Below are positions 34,474 through 47,430 of a stretch of 64,000 nt of DNA, piece by piece; within the stretch, counting starts at the first letter, position 1, and each line of letters starts with the position of its first letter. The DNA is from Stictocephala bisonia (Eukaryota; Arthropoda; Insecta; Hemiptera; Membracidae). A model generated the notes under the pieces. It was not told the origin of the DNA, made no database searches, and worked only from the letters and a program-made list of their open reading frames with translations. The position numbers and the translations under genes are program-made. The stretch is from positions 367,501 to 431,500 of the forward strand of contig JAQJVL010000667.1 in the NCBI GenBank assembly GCA_035578905.1, written 5' to 3'.

Positions 34474-35218
34474 TTAACCCTTTGAGGACAAAAAAAAAAT
34501 AAATAAATAAATAAAAATGTGCTAACTCTTTTTATTTTCCTTACTTTTTAAGTGCAACATGCAAAATATTTAGACTGAAAATTTGGAGATACGCAAGTAG
34601 AACATTTATTTATAAAATATGTTCTAATAAAGATAAAAGGCAATTTTTGTAATTGAGTACTTTATAATAATAAATGTCCTAAAAGCATCCCATAATTTTA
34701 AAACATTTATATTTTGTCAAAACAGTTTATTTTGTTTTACAAATTTATTTTTTTGATTATTATTTTTTTTTTTTTTACGTTTACAGCTCGTAAACAAAAA
34801 ATATTTTTCAGATGGGAAACTATGTTATTGAACTTAATCACCTACAAACACAGAAAAGTTATAACAATCGGATTGAAAATAAAAACAGTACAACAAGAAA
34901 TATTTTGTTAATACTGTCACATTGATCTGTTAAAATCAACTATCTGTCTATTATTGTTAGTTATTTTCAATGTCGTTATATTTCAACAACTAACTCCAGA
35001 GGTAAAAAAACACTCTAGAACGACTGCGTATCATCCCAAAGACATAAGAGCTATCGTAAGAGGGAAATTGGATGCTATATGTAACAAACTTCGAATTACA
35101 GGATATCGTCACTCGGTCCTCGGCGTGAATTTTAGTAATGACCATATTTCGTCATTTCGGTCCTCAAGGGAAAAATCGTAAGTGACGACGTATAGTCATT
35201 CAGTCCCAAAAGCGTTAA
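34474..35218 (+). mobile_element. piggyBac-like MITE, copy 2
   Basis: TTAA (34474-34477) is followed by CCCTTTGAGGAC, and TTAA closes it at 35215-35218. Its body matches 28789-29420. Near the right end three related blocks (CGTCACTCGGTCCTC, CGTCATTTCGGTCCTCAAGGG, AGTCATTCAGTCCC) form subterminal repeats. The family call rests on TTAA and the CCCTTTGA start only. Confidence 0.6.
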
Positions 35219-35467
35219 GTTACATATTTATAATAATATAAATATCAGTCCAAATCCTTTAGTATTTAAATTGCTTCTCAGTGAAAGTATGGTAAGGACA
35301 CACACAAGCGTGCGGTAGTGATACCCCGTCCATTCACACATATATTGTGATGATAAATTCAACCCCCCCCCTTACAAACATGCGTTCGTAATTATTGGTG
35401 GTGGACACATAATTCCTGCACTTTCTACGGAACTTACACGTCCACCAATATTTTGCATATATATTCA

Positions 35468-35651
35468 GGAATGTTTCCGTTAATTCACTACCATAACTTA
35501 GGTTAATCAAAAATAACCAAACCAAATCTAACAAAACTAAAGTTGACACAACCTAGCCATACATAACATAACCTAACCATACCTAATATAACATATCAAA
35601 ATCTAACATAACCTCGCCAAAGTATTGGTAGTGAATTAATGGGATAGGTCC
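35468..35651 (-). mobile_element. hAT-like MITE, copy 3
   Basis: The ends are GTTTCCGTTAATTCACTACC and GGTAGTGAATTAATGGGATAGG. The interior has the CCTAACC pattern, opposite to the other copies. The flanking 8-mers TATATTCA and TATTTTCA match at 7 of 8. Confidence 0.8.
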
Positions 35652-35659
35652 TATTTTCA

Positions 35660-37996
35660 TAATTATCAAAAGACAGTTTCAGACTAGTCATACTAAGTTT
35701 ACAGACCTGGAGGTTCTCAAACTAGATTCACCATTTCAGTACTGTTAGTTTTACCTTTCAATAATAAGTCTACATTTATTTTATTCATTGTTAAAGCCTT
35801 CTGAGCTAGTATATACTTAAGAAGTAATAAGGTTAATGTACCTTATTATTTGTTTAAATTTATGTTTTTAGCGAAATAGATATAAAAGTACTGGCATATT
35901 TCCATGGATACTATACATACAGGTATGAATTTAGTTTCTTGTTTTTGGTTTCAATTTTGACATTGAGTGAAAATTAAACGTATGTTTAAAATTATAACAG
36001 CTTTCTCTTACGAATTAGGAAGAGGAAATTAATTTTTTATAATGTGTTTTATATGTCTTCGTCCATACCACACATTTTCAACGTCTCAATTTCATGAAAC
36101 GAATATTTTTTTCGATCGTTTCCTTAAAATCCCATGTAAGTTGTACCCCTTAGTCTATACCCTCTCATGAAATTTGAATACTCTAAACACACAATTTAAT
36201 TCATTAATTACTTGACTCTGGTTAGGCAAATTTAATATAATAGATTTCCCAAATATTAACAAATGTGCACTTTATCCTTAAAGATTATGTGCTTGTCATA
36301 GGATTAGAACTCACACAGCATTTTCCCTTTGATCGGGTTATTTACTGGCACTGATCACAAAAGTATAGCATTAACCCACTCATAGTTAAACTTCCAGACA
36401 CTGTTTAAAAGATAGTGAAATCCTTTTGATAATTTAAGTGTATTTTGTTGAAATTAATAGAAAAGAACTTATCGGTAATTCTGTGAGCATGGTTGTTATC
36501 CCATTTTGCGGACGTAACAGATTAGTTCTGGTCCTCAAGAAAAATAGAAACTTCCAAATAGTGGGATGGTTCCCATTCATTACTAGAACCTTTCAAGGGT
36601 AATACAGACACATCTAGATAACATATCTGGATACTTACAGCTACGCCTTTAATAAACGGATCCCTTAGCCGACGAGTCAGTCAGTCTCAGTGGGAAAGCC
36701 TTCTTTGGTCTTCGGACTGCAGCGACAGTACATAAAAACTTACAGATATTGTGTGAGCACAAACTAGAGTGTGTTCAGTTTTACATTAATTATTGTAAAT
36801 AATAGTGGTTTAACTTTTAGTGTTAAAATACAATACGTGTAGTAATTCAAATATGTAAATATCTAGTACAGTGTAATTTAGTTAATTTGTGATTTAGAAT
36901 AAAAGTAACAGTTCCTGTAGTAGCCACAGTGGAGGGGGGGGGGTCGCCTAATTATTTTGAACCATATGAATCAGAACAGTATACTGTTTTACCGAGGTAT
37001 TTTAAGGAAAAAGTTAACAAATATATTAATTTGACATAGTACAGTTAATCAAAAAAGTAAGAATGTTGGATTATTGTATAATTTGTTCCCTGATTTTTAA
37101 AACGACGAGGAAAATGTTTTTCATTTACTTTAGAATATAGTTTGACTATAAAATAATTTCATAAACTACACACACAAATAAATGATAATAATATGTAAAT
37201 ATTATTTTAAAACATTTATTGTTTTCAACGAGAATGGATTAAAATGAGAAATGTTTGTTAAATTTTACTTGTTTTCTCTTTGAGATAAGTGAACATTGTA
37301 GTTTATGTTTAATTTATCTTTAGATTAACAAGAAAAAAATGGTGTCGTGCGGTGAATAGTAAGTAAAAATCAATCAGTGCAGAATCCAAATTAAACAATA
37401 AAATATAATGGCCGAAATAATGTAGTTTGTGCAAGCCTGGATTCGGACGCGCATAACTTTGTATCAGCGGAATTGGTATAAAAACGTCAGTTGTAGTGGC
37501 AATCGTGGTTCGCACAGCTGTTGTTCATAAAATAATCTCTTATTTTCCATCCAGTCGGTAACATCGGGGCGTTGAGCTACTTTCTACTGTTTAAAGCTGA
37601 AAAAGAAGTTTTAATAGAATTTAAACTCAATGTAAAATTTTGTACAATTCGGCCGTACATATTGCGTCCCAGTGGCGTGATAAATTTAGCACTTACTAGC
37701 GTTTTTCACCGGAGGGGTAACATTTATACATTGATACCACTCCATGGCCGTAAAACAGTGTTTAGTCGTAAAAATTACTGTGATAAACTGGGCTAGTTTG
37801 TTATCGTTGTTTATTATTCAGATCATTATTAAATATATTATCATTTATATTTTAGTACTAAAAATCATTTTATTTAATTGTTCTTGGTTTTATTCGTTAG
37901 TGTTGATCAAACCAACCAATGGCCACTGTTGCTGATGACGTAATGAGTGTGGCTTGTTACTACGATGGCACTTGGCCTATCATCTAATTAGTTTTT
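35660..37996. other. AT-rich DNA with two GC-richer islands, no supported gene
   Basis: The island at 36480-36760 and the one at 37430-37790 are less AT-rich than the rest. The second holds TATAAAA (37479) and a 74-codon frame (37572-37796) that I do not recognise. A G9 run followed by TCGCC lies near 36930. An old LTR is possible but I cannot show its ends. Confidence 0.35.
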
Positions 37997-38275
37997 ATGA
38001 CTATTTGTATATAGAATTACACAGTGAGGGAATAGAACTTCTCTATCTCACTTCCACCACTCAGTGCATCTGTCGCACCAGTCCTTTATGACAATTTGTA
38101 AATGGAATTACACAGTGAGGGAATATAACTTCTCTATCTCACTTCCACCACTCAGTGCATCTCTCGCACCAGTCCTTTATGACAATTTGTAAATGGAATT
38201 ACACAGTGAGGGAATAGAACTTCTCTATCTCACTTCCACCACTCAGTGCATCTCTCGCACCAGTCCTTTCTAAGC
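37997..38275 (+). repeat. Tandem array, three 91-bp units
   Basis: Units start at 37997, 38088 and 38179 and contain AATTACACAGTGAGGGAAT, CTCTATCTCACTTCCACCAC and GCACCAGTCCTTT. Copies 2 and 3 are nearly identical. Confidence 0.95.
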
Positions 38276-38689
38276 AGCCTATCTAGTGAGTGATACACAT
38301 ATTAAAATGTAAGAGGTATATCGACTGAGACACTAAGAGTCAAACAAGTTTGTAATTTGTTTCCTAAAAATGTTTTAAGTTGCATTTGTGCGTTGATTAG
38401 GATTTAATTACTGAATCCCCTTAGTTTATCACTGTCATGAGTACAAATCTCTCGAACTTACGGTTCTTTCTCGGGTATTATGAATGCAGCTTGAAGTACC
38501 AAATTTACGAGCGTGGACTGTGTATTGAGGACCAAGGTTTCAATCTCTAACTGAACTGGTGATTCTTTACTCGTTGAATGAAATTCTTGCAATGGTCTAT
38601 CCATGAACTATATGAACTGGTGAGAAAATATGGTTTTCTTTAAATAAAATATAAATAGTTTTTAAATTGGAATAATACGTGTTGGTACA

Positions 38690-39115
38690 TAGACAGTACA
38701 AATAAAATGTCACACAACACAAAATGTATTACAATATAAGCACAACGTGCACAAATATACGAGTATTACAATACAAGTACAAAATGTATTATTATTATTA
38801 TGCACTATTATGGTGATCAATTTCGATGAACCACGCTCACCTTCCTCAGACACAGAGGGATTCACAAAAGATTCGTTGTGAATCTTCTTTTGTGAATCCC
38901 TCTGTGTCTGAGGAAGGTGAGCGTGGTTCACCGAAATCGATCAACCTTTTGTGAATCCCTCTGGTCCGAGGAAGGTGAGCGTGGATCACCGAAATCGGTC
39001 ACCATAATATTTGTACATTTTGTATTTGTATTGTAATATATTTTTGCATTTCGCGCTTATATTGTAACACATTTTGTGTTGTGTGACGTTTTATTTGTAC
39101 TGTATAAAATATAAA
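38690..39115. repeat. Penelope-like terminal repeats in a palindrome plus one tandem copy
   Basis: A minus-strand copy (about 38695-38875) meets a plus-strand copy (38880-38945) head to head, giving arms of about 63 bases separated by a few bases. A third plus copy follows at 38946-39115 with CCGAGGA in place of CTGAGGA and an intact GAAA. Confidence 0.8.
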
Positions 39116-40143
39116 AAATTTAATAAATACGAAAAATAACATGTTTAAAAAATAAGAATCATGTTTTATTATATAATATTAATTTCTAGTTATAATTTAA
39201 GATTTGAATAGGGGTTATTTGCGAAATTAGTTTTCCACCAACAAACCAAGAGGATTTTCAACATTCAATTTGTTATCATTAACAGTTATTTGGAAATCTG
39301 TTTATAAAAACCATTCATATTATATTTGGTATTTTTATTCATAAACTATTAGATTGTAATAATCCTTGGTTCACCAGAGGATTCACGTGTGACCTATAAA
39401 TGTGTGTATGGTTTGAGTGAGTGATCCAAGTCTTCCTACATATTATCCTTCTATACAGTATTGTATTTATTTTGAATCTACCATTTAGAGATATGGTCGC
39501 TTTTTTTGTGCGCAGATATAAGTAATTTTAGAATTAGTATGTAATATTTAAATAAAGTCAATGCAATAAGTGTAAAGTGGGCACTGGATATAAACTGATG
39601 AATTCATTCCTCACACACAGGCTCCACCTGTGGGGTCTCTTATCCAGATTTGTATTGTGTATATAGTTTATATGATTGTATTTAAATGGAAATAAATTGA
39701 ATAGAATTGCCAGGAAAACTAAGGGATGTACAGGAAAAATAAAACCTATTGAATACAATCTCCACAACAGTTTATTCCAAATAGCTGGGTTACCGAACTG
39801 TGCCAAGGATAGTGTAACAGATGGCTATGAATGGTAATGGTTCCAAAGATGGAGAAAAAAATAGGCATTACCATGTTTAAAAATTGTATATTTTAGAACT
39901 TGCTATACGTCATACTTTTGTATTCTAAAATACATTATTATTTATCCAAGCATTTAAAAACAAAATACATTTTATTTTTTTAAATCACTGTTAGGAAAAT
40001 AATCTTTAATTTTTGTGCATTGAGGAAAATATTGTAAGACATTTAGTCTTACATTATTGTTACTAATTTTAAAAACCAAAAATATAAAGGATATTTAAAA
40101 TTAAAAGCCTTTAAAATATCTTTATTACATTATTTTCATTATT

Positions 40144-40146
<3 letters not shown>
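39116..40146. other. AT-rich DNA, no gene
   Basis: A segment at about 39755-39810 (TACAATCTCCAC, then AGTAGCTGGGTTAC-like) resembles 49640-49680, a dispersed repeat of unknown type. Confidence 0.4.
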
Positions 40147-40203
<57 letters not shown>

Positions 40204-40248
40204 CACACACACACACGCACACACACATTCACGCACACGCGCACACAC
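40147..40248. repeat. (CA)n microsatellite
   Basis: About 100 bases of CA with a few G and T changes near the end. Confidence 0.97.
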
Positions 40249-41942
40249 AATAAGCCAATAAGAGGGGTGAATTATTATTGTGAGTGTAGATGAAGAGTTT
40301 AGTCATTAGGCTAAACTGTTACTTATTTCCTCTTATTTCGTTGACCTAAGAATTACGAATACAATTTTTATTTTGGAATATTTTAAAAGAGGAGTATGAA
40401 TATTTAGCGATTTACTATTAAATTAAAATGATGTATTTTGTGTAAATTCGTAATATATACAATATTTCTAAATACATATATTGAAATTAAATTAAATGAT
40501 TTTATTAAAGAGGTGCAGTTAGAAAATATACATCTTCAGCTCCAACAAATTGTTGAGATATTTTCAACACATAATATTTTATTACAACACACATAACACA
40601 AGACGTAAACATTGCAATAATATATCTAAAATATAGACTATACCATGCGTAATTATAAAATCACATTTGTGAATAATTTTTCTGCTAATTCCAACTTCAA
40701 TCTATAATGCAAGGAAACACCTTTACTGTAGTCTTACAATCCACATTTGACAATAGACGTAAGTTTCTAGGAAAGAACTTTTCTCAGAATTCTATCCTTT
40801 GACTCCATATTTTCTCGGCTTAACTTAAGCTGCTTAGTTTGCTTGACGGTGATTATCTAGAGCCTAGAGATAAAGACAGCAGAACATATTTAATTGTTAA
40901 CAACCTTCATGAATTAATCCAGTGCTTATGAAAGACGTGCTTTATTAAGTTAGTGAAATGAAAAGAGATGTTTTTATTTGCATGTAAAATACAAATAAAA
41001 TCCATACCATCGTCCAAGCCAATTTAAACCAACCATTATGTTTGACTCTATCATGAAGACAGAGAAACATGATAAATATAAAACAATATCAACATTGTTC
41101 ATGTATAGTTTATTTTATTTTGATTTATATTTCAAATAGTTTTTGACTTTGTTTGTATAAAAGACAGAACAAGTTGTGCACTGGCTTTAACTGAAATCAT
41201 ACCCATTTAAAAGAAATTCCTTTGTATTCGATGACACAAAGATACATATTGACTGTCAAAGACCTGTTCTCTTCACATTCAGAGCAATGCATTATTAAAT
41301 TATACTCATGTAACCGTTACACGAGGACGTGCATAAAATGTACTTAAAACTTGATTTGAATTAGTAAGTCGTTTATTTACTGTGATGAAACCAAGTATTT
41401 TACCTTTAACATTATTATTAAAACAGTTAACTAACGAAATAGAGAATTTAAAAACAAAATAATTATATTTCTCTCGTATAAATCTTAAATATATTCAATC
41501 CATCCATCCATCCAATAAATTAATTTTTAAATATTTATATTTTTATATTTATATTTGCTGTCTACTATGTAAATATTAATAAGCGTAAATACTTAAAAAA
41601 TAAATCTATTTAGCTACAGGCTTCGTATTTAAGTCTTTGTCTACATTTCTTTCACAGCTCAAACAATATAAACAACTTTTATTAAACTTGTACGTGATGC
41701 TTATAAAGTAATGTAACGCCAATGGGAGTCACTGTCACTTAAAGTAGAGAGCCTGAGTACGATCAGGTAGGATGTCTTCAGATAAGTAGGAAATAAAAGT
41801 GTTAATAAGTGGCATTTGGGCGCCAGAAATATTAAAGCCTGTAGTTACATAATTTGAAAACCTGTAAAGTTCATATATTTTGTGAAAACAAAAGAAACTA
41901 CTTTCGTTGAATTATATGACAGAAGAAGCTTTACAAACTTTT
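40249..41942. other. AT-rich DNA, no gene
   Basis: Nothing recognised except a short CCAT run near 41500. Confidence 0.5.
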
Positions 41943-42324
41943 GGACCCTTTTCCGTTAATTCACTACCACTACTTTTTCCGTTACTTCACTATAACTGCT
42001 TTTTTTTATCAAGATTACGTTTAGGTTAGGTCAGGTTAGGTTGGATTAGGTTAGGTGACTACTATTTATCACAAACTGGTAAATCCAATGTTTGACTTAC
42101 CGCCGAATGCGTTCTCCGTGTTTAAGTTCATTGGAAATCAATAAGATAAGGCCAGCGATATCGGATTCCTAGCGAATAGGAAATACCATAGTGGATGTAA
42201 AAATTAGTGGGGAACAACTTTTATAGCAATAGAATATTTATCAAGCTACTACAGCAGTTACAGTCAATCACTACGAATTAATTAACAAAAACTGTAAAAG
42301 GTAGTGAATTAAAGAAAAAGATCC
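41943..42324 (+). mobile_element. hAT-like MITE, copy 4
   Basis: A perfect 8-bp target duplication AAACTTTT lies at 41935-41942 and 42325-42332. The ends are GGACCCTTTTCCGTTAATTC and TAGTGAATTAAAGAAAAAGATCC. The left end region is duplicated (a second TTTTCCGTTACTTCACTA). The interior has TTAGGTTAGG tracts and a longer core shared with copy 5. Confidence 0.92.
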
Positions 42325-42409
42325 AAACTTTTCAAGGCACGTTCCTTATCTACAGATCTAGCTAGAGGTTTTATCTATCTATAAGGTAATTTTTTAGCTA
42401 GTAGTAGCT

Positions 42410-42730
42410 AATTAAAGTGGACACTACCAGAGAAGTCAAGGGTGTCCATGTTGGATGGTAGTCAAGGCTCACATGTTGTTTAAGGAGAGAACTGAGTGTC
42501 AGGCTTATCAGATTGCTGAGAATCAGACCAAAACTACGTGGTTCGGATACCACATTAAGATCCCTTAAAAGCTCTAGCTACTTGGCTATTAATAAATAGA
42601 TCTCTCTGAGGATCAGGTGACCTTAGTTAGTAACAATGACTAAACTCATTCATATACACTCATCACACTCATTTGCCCCTCATATTCACCCATATCTTGA
42701 TGATCGGCGTAATAATGAATAATGACAAAA
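42410..42730 (+). repeat. Dispersed repeat family, copy 2
   Basis: Matches 18785-19140 through most of its length, including GTGGTTCGGATACCAC and CACCCATATCTTGATGATCGG. Confidence 0.7.
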
Positions 42731-43089
42731 TATATGTGTTCAGGACATAAAATACTTATATTTCGTGAACATAAGAAAATAAAGTTTTTTTTACACAAGT
42801 TAGTGAATTATTGTATAATTTAAGTATACTATGCAACATGCGCATAATACAGTAAAATATATATTTTACCTAGAGAGAATAGGTATATAATACAAACTAA
42901 GATATCTAATAATTAAATTAAAATTACTGAAATATTTTCTATATATTGGAGAACCTATCAGTTTACAAGATATTTTGAAATAACAAATAAAATAGCTCCC
43001 GCTATAAAAGACAACCCAATGGCACTATTTTTTGTCCGCTTAACAATATTAATGTAAATTTAAATAAAATAATAATGTTAATAAAGCAT

Positions 43090-43510
43090 CTTTTATTTAT
43101 TTATTTATTTATTTAAAGTGAATACAAAATCAAGGCCTCACCAAGTTACGCAAAACTTGTCGGTGAGGTCCTATAGTAAATAAGAAAAGAAATAAAAAAC
43201 GCAGTACAAAAAATACATTCATATATGCTTATATATATTTTATAGTGTTATTTATTAGTAATTATTGGCGGTTTAGGGCAGGCACCTATTTTACAAAATA
43301 GAAAATGCAGCTTATAATATTACAAAACTATGCATTACAATAGAAGGCATGAATACAATAACTGCAGAATGTGGCTACGCCAGATATGCCTGGTGAAAGT
43401 TTGTAGATCCTGTTTGCCAAAACATTCCTGTTCTCTACTCTATGCCTTATTCCCACAACAACACTTGGATCGGCAGTGGGTGAATTATATGTTGTACTGT
43501 AAACAAACAC
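43090..43510 (-). mobile_element. Probable LINE 3' end with AAAT-repeat tail
   Basis: On the minus strand GACCTCACCGACAAGTTTTG and TAACTTGGTGAGGCCTTG form an inverted, hairpin-like 3' segment. It ends in an (AAAT)n tail (TTTA repeats at 43093-43115 on the plus strand). A short coding patch upstream is unreadable. Confidence 0.45.
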
Positions 43511-43574
43511 AAGGTGATATAACCTTAGCGTGTTTTCTTACTGTAATTTAACTATCTAAACACATTTAACTAAT

Positions 43575-44095
43575 TTAACTATTAATGTTTATAATAAACT
43601 TATAACTAGTTTCGGTTCCTAGGCCATCTTCAGAGTATACAGAAATAAAAGCTACAAGAAATTAACGTAGATGTAAATAGCATATAATTAATTTAGTGTG
43701 TGGGTAAATTAAATTTTGATTATTATGTTTTGTAATTTCTCTTATTTTTCATACATAGGATTTTTCAGTTGTGTATTTAGTATGTTCTGTGGTTCATTAT
43801 TATTGTTTATGTATATGGGTAAAAGTTTTTTTAAATTAATTTTTATCCTTTCATTTTCAAATTCTAAAATTGTAGTCTAACATTTACACTGATATTTTGA
43901 TAACTGTGATTTGACTGGAGAATATGTTCAACAAAGATAGATTTAATTGATGTTGAGTTGTTGTTTCTTATGGCTGGTATGTGTTCTTTGTAACGGAAAT
44001 TAAATGTTCTTCCGGTTTGTTTTATGTAAAAAGAATTGCATTCCAAGCATTGCATTTTATATGTTTCAGATCTTTTATACTAGATCTGTAGGTTC
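43575..44095 (-). pseudogene. Penelope-like retroelement, GIY-YIG endonuclease end and 3' tail
   Basis: On the minus strand a 63-residue frame (44055-43864) reads MQCLECNSFYIKQTGRTFN, then RYKEHIPAIRNN, S.KSIFVEHILQSNHSY. This is the GIY-YIG-type nuclease pattern (C..C..FYIGQTGR...RYKEH...H) of Penelope-like elements, with Gly replaced by Lys in YIGQTGR. Beyond a stop the sequence continues with LLPIYIN and NEPQNIL-like pieces. The tail CTGAAGATGGCC...GGAACCGAAACTAGTTATAAG (43595-43633) closes the copy. A plus-strand, decayed copy of the same tail lies at about 44145-44200, giving the inverted layout known from Penelope elements. Confidence 0.75.
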
Positions 44096-44215
44096 ATTTA
44101 TACTTTTATACCTCGTATTTTTAGGTTTATTTTCTTTATTAGATACTATTATGATGACCTAAGATTCGAAACTAGTTATTAGGTAATTATAAAAATGAAT
44201 AAAGGGTACCCAATT

Positions 44216-45786
44216 TATTATATTAATAGCTCTAACTTATGAACTAATTTAAACATTTAATGTAGAAATGTTTGCCACATTTAAAGCCAGTAAACCAAAA
44301 CGAAATGCAGCCAGGACATATTTTTGAAACACCCTGTATATTTTCGTAGCAAAAAACATTATATCAGATTTCAAACATACGTTTTATGGTCAAAGTGTCC
44401 ATATATTGTCATAATTTTTTAATTCAAGCATAATAGCTATTATTAAATGAATATTAAGTGCAACATTAATTCAATCTTTTTTGTTTACAAATCAATAATT
44501 TTGATCATGGCTACGTAAAACACAACTTAACAATGAAACATTTAAAATGTTAATGTTATTCATTTTCCTAACAGAAAAAAAAATATTAATTATATTGTTA
44601 ACCTAGTTATTATAGTAATTTAGTATTTAAAATATTTTGTTGCTATACATACATGGTTTTAGGGAAAACATATGAAACATGATAGTTGGCGAGAACTATT
44701 TTTTCACAAACAAGTCACCTACGGCACGTGTATTGACCCAGTTACACTAATTAAGGTTGGTATTGCAAATTAAACAATACATTTTACGTATGGCTTAATA
44801 AAGGGAACTACTTGGACAGAAACCTCAATATTTGTGGTTCATGAAATTTTATGTGGAAACAATTCTCATACCTAAATAAACATTTTTTTGTACTTTGACA
44901 AATGTATGTCAGATTAAGCTTTTATAAAATTAATAAACTAGCATATTTTCTACTACTAAAATATGTAGTTAACCTTTTTTAGTAGTAAAACTCATTATAT
45001 CGTACAAGTCTTAATAAAAATTATTTTACAATGTAAATTACGAAATGATAATTATATAATTTAGTTACCGAATCAAAAAGATGACACATTAGAAGTAATT
45101 ATTCAAACTCATTACATGTGTCCCCTTTAGTTAAAGCGGTTTTCGTGCTATCACATCAAAGCTACAACGCATTAGCTCTACAACAGCTCTACCTTATCTG
45201 CATGTTGACAACAGCACGTCACGGCAACAAATTTGCAACAGTTAAATTGTTGCATTTGTTGCACTTAAAACACAATTAAAAATTCCTGTTTTTTATCTTG
45301 TTACGTACAACATTACTCTATCATAGGTGATGAGACAAAATAATGTACAGAAATAAAAAGTGACTACCAACAAATTGCAAATAACTATAAAAGAATATAC
45401 TAAAGATCAAAAGGTTTATGCTTCTATGGAAGATGATAATCTGTTATTATATATTACATATATTTTTAAAATAAATTTACAATGTAACATATAAATTAAT
45501 AAGCTAATATTCAAACTATATTTACTGTTACCCTCCATTTTCTGTACAGGAGCTCTAATTTCTCAATCTAAAAGCACAAAATAAGTTAAAAAAACAATTA
45601 TGTAAAGCCTTGGCATTGTTGTGCCTCTTCAAGTCAATATATCCATTTTAATATCATGTCTATTCATAAGTCGCTTAGAAAAAGACATTTTCAACGAACT
45701 CTTTACGAGTAAGATGCTAAGAGTGGTGCAAGTGAGACAGAGAATCACTCTTCCCCACTATGTAATTATGTTTAAAGATTGTGGCA
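44216..45786. other. AT-rich DNA, no gene
   Basis: Nothing recognised. Confidence 0.5.
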
Positions 45787-46310
45787 ACTAGAGGGTGTAT
45801 GGCCTTTATATGTATGAGGTGATACTATACTGCAGATCACGTTCTTCCTTGATTCGTGGCAGAAACGTTCACCAATACTACACTAGAGGCAGGGACAACC
45901 TCCGAACACAGCAACATAGATTGGCACTATCAGACCACATGCCACATCAGGTTGGTGTCAGACTAATCAACAAACTCCCTGAAGGATTTCCAATTAAAAT
46001 TAATAACCAAACTCAATTCAAAACTCGACTTAGACACCTCTTGGTGTCTAAAGCGTTCTATTCTGTGGATGAGTTCATGATGAGTCGCTGGGAAGATTAA
46101 GATTAAATAGCAGGACAGGAAGGCAGTGTGATTGTGGCTGTATGAATGTTAGAAATATATGTATTTGAATGTGGAGTGAATGACAATTTGATGTTTAGTT
46201 TTAGAATTTTAATACATTTTATGTATTATATACTTATATTATGTTGACGATTGCATGACATGTCAAAAATTGTTACTACGCAATAAAAAGTTTATTTATT
46301 TATTTAGGGT
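45787..46310 (+). pseudogene. LINE reverse transcriptase C-terminus with 3' tail
   Basis: The frame 45795-46100 ends in YYTRGRDNLRTQQHR, GVRLINKLPEGFP, FKTRLRHLLVSKAFYSVDEF. This is the conserved end of an insect LINE polyprotein, seen again at 46.8 and 50.4 kb. A 3' untranslated part of about 170 bases and a TTTA-type tail follow (46280-46305). The copy is strongly 5'-truncated, as is common for LINEs. Confidence 0.8.
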
Positions 46311-46639
46311 TAGGCCGCATGTTGACTGCGCTGTAGCAAGCCTCACCCAATTTACGTCATTATTAGCAGAGTAACTATTGGTTGGTTCGCTAATGTACCA
46401 ACGAATCAACCTTAGAACGATAGTTATTTATAGTATTCAAATAACAATTAATATTGAAACTAACTTAATGAATATTGAACGAATTTTTATTTGTAAACAA
46501 TAAATATCATGTAAACAAAGTTGTACAGTTCGTTATAGTTTCAACTAAACAGTGTTGCGGAAGTTGAACGTTTGAAGGCGGAAGTTAGTCATGTCTGTGA
46601 AGTAAGACAGCTCAGCGGTGTAAGACACCCCTCTGCTGC

Positions 46640-47085
46640 TGGAACCTGTACATGTGCCGAATATCAAATAAAGTCTTTTATTGCCAGAACACAACAATGT
46701 ATAGCAATTGACAGATTACTTATAAAATTCTAACAATCACGCCACATCAAACCCCCATTCAAACTGCCAATGTACCCACTTCCGGCGCCAGACGTCAGTC
46801 TTCTGATTATGCGGTCACCCAGTTGTGTGCCATCAACTCGTCAACACTGTAAAACGCTTGGGACGCTAAAAAGCTTTTCAAACGAGTTTTTAACGCCTTG
46901 GGAGTCGGGGTACCTTTTACTGAATTGGGCAACTTGTTGATGGAACGAACCCCTGCTTGTGAGGGCAGGTGCTCATAGACCCCCGTCCTGTTTCTCCCAG
47001 TTTCGTAGGTATTTCTGCCCCGAGATTCCAATGACGGGGGTTGGCCCGTCATTGGGATCTCCTGATCGCAGTGCAAAAGTCAGGA
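46640..47085 (-). pseudogene. LINE reverse transcriptase C-terminus, second copy
   Basis: The minus frame 47076-46807 reads SRGRNTYETGRNRT, YEHLPSQAGVRSINKLPNS, ALKTRLKSFLASQAFYSVDELM. It is the same family as 45787-46310 but clearly diverged, so these are separate insertions. The 3' untranslated part runs to about 46660, where TCAAATAAAGTC lies on the plus strand. Confidence 0.8.
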
Positions 47086-47249
47086 CATTTGATTTTGAAG
47101 GGATTGCTTGCTTTCAAATATAACATGCATGTCGTTTTCTACCCAGCCCAATAATAACTATGAATCTAATATTTTTAGGAACCAATATTTAGTAACTGTT
47201 CTTTTGGGTGATGATAATATTTAATAGTTTGTCCCATAGTAAAACTTCA

Positions 47250-47430
47250 TTCTTTTGTGGATCCTGACGTCTGAGGAAGGTGAGCGTGGTTCACCGAAAT
47301 CGATCACCATAATATTCGTGCATTTTGTACATGAATTGTAATATATTTGTGCATTTTGTGCTTATATTGTAATAAATTTGTGTTGTGTGACGTTTACTTG
47401 TACTGCATATGTACCAACACGTATTATGCT
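47250..47430 (+). repeat. Penelope-like terminal repeat, hammerhead-like core
   Basis: CTGAGGA (47271-47277), GGTGA/TCACC stem, GAAA (47296-47299), ATCGAT and CACCA are all kept. The first strand of stem I (GACGT) is partly lost. The family tail follows. Confidence 0.7.

Noticed and set aside
36480..36960. Solo LTR with promoter (CAGTCAGTCTCAGT) and primer site near the G run
   Set aside because: I could not find matching TG...CA ends or a target duplication.
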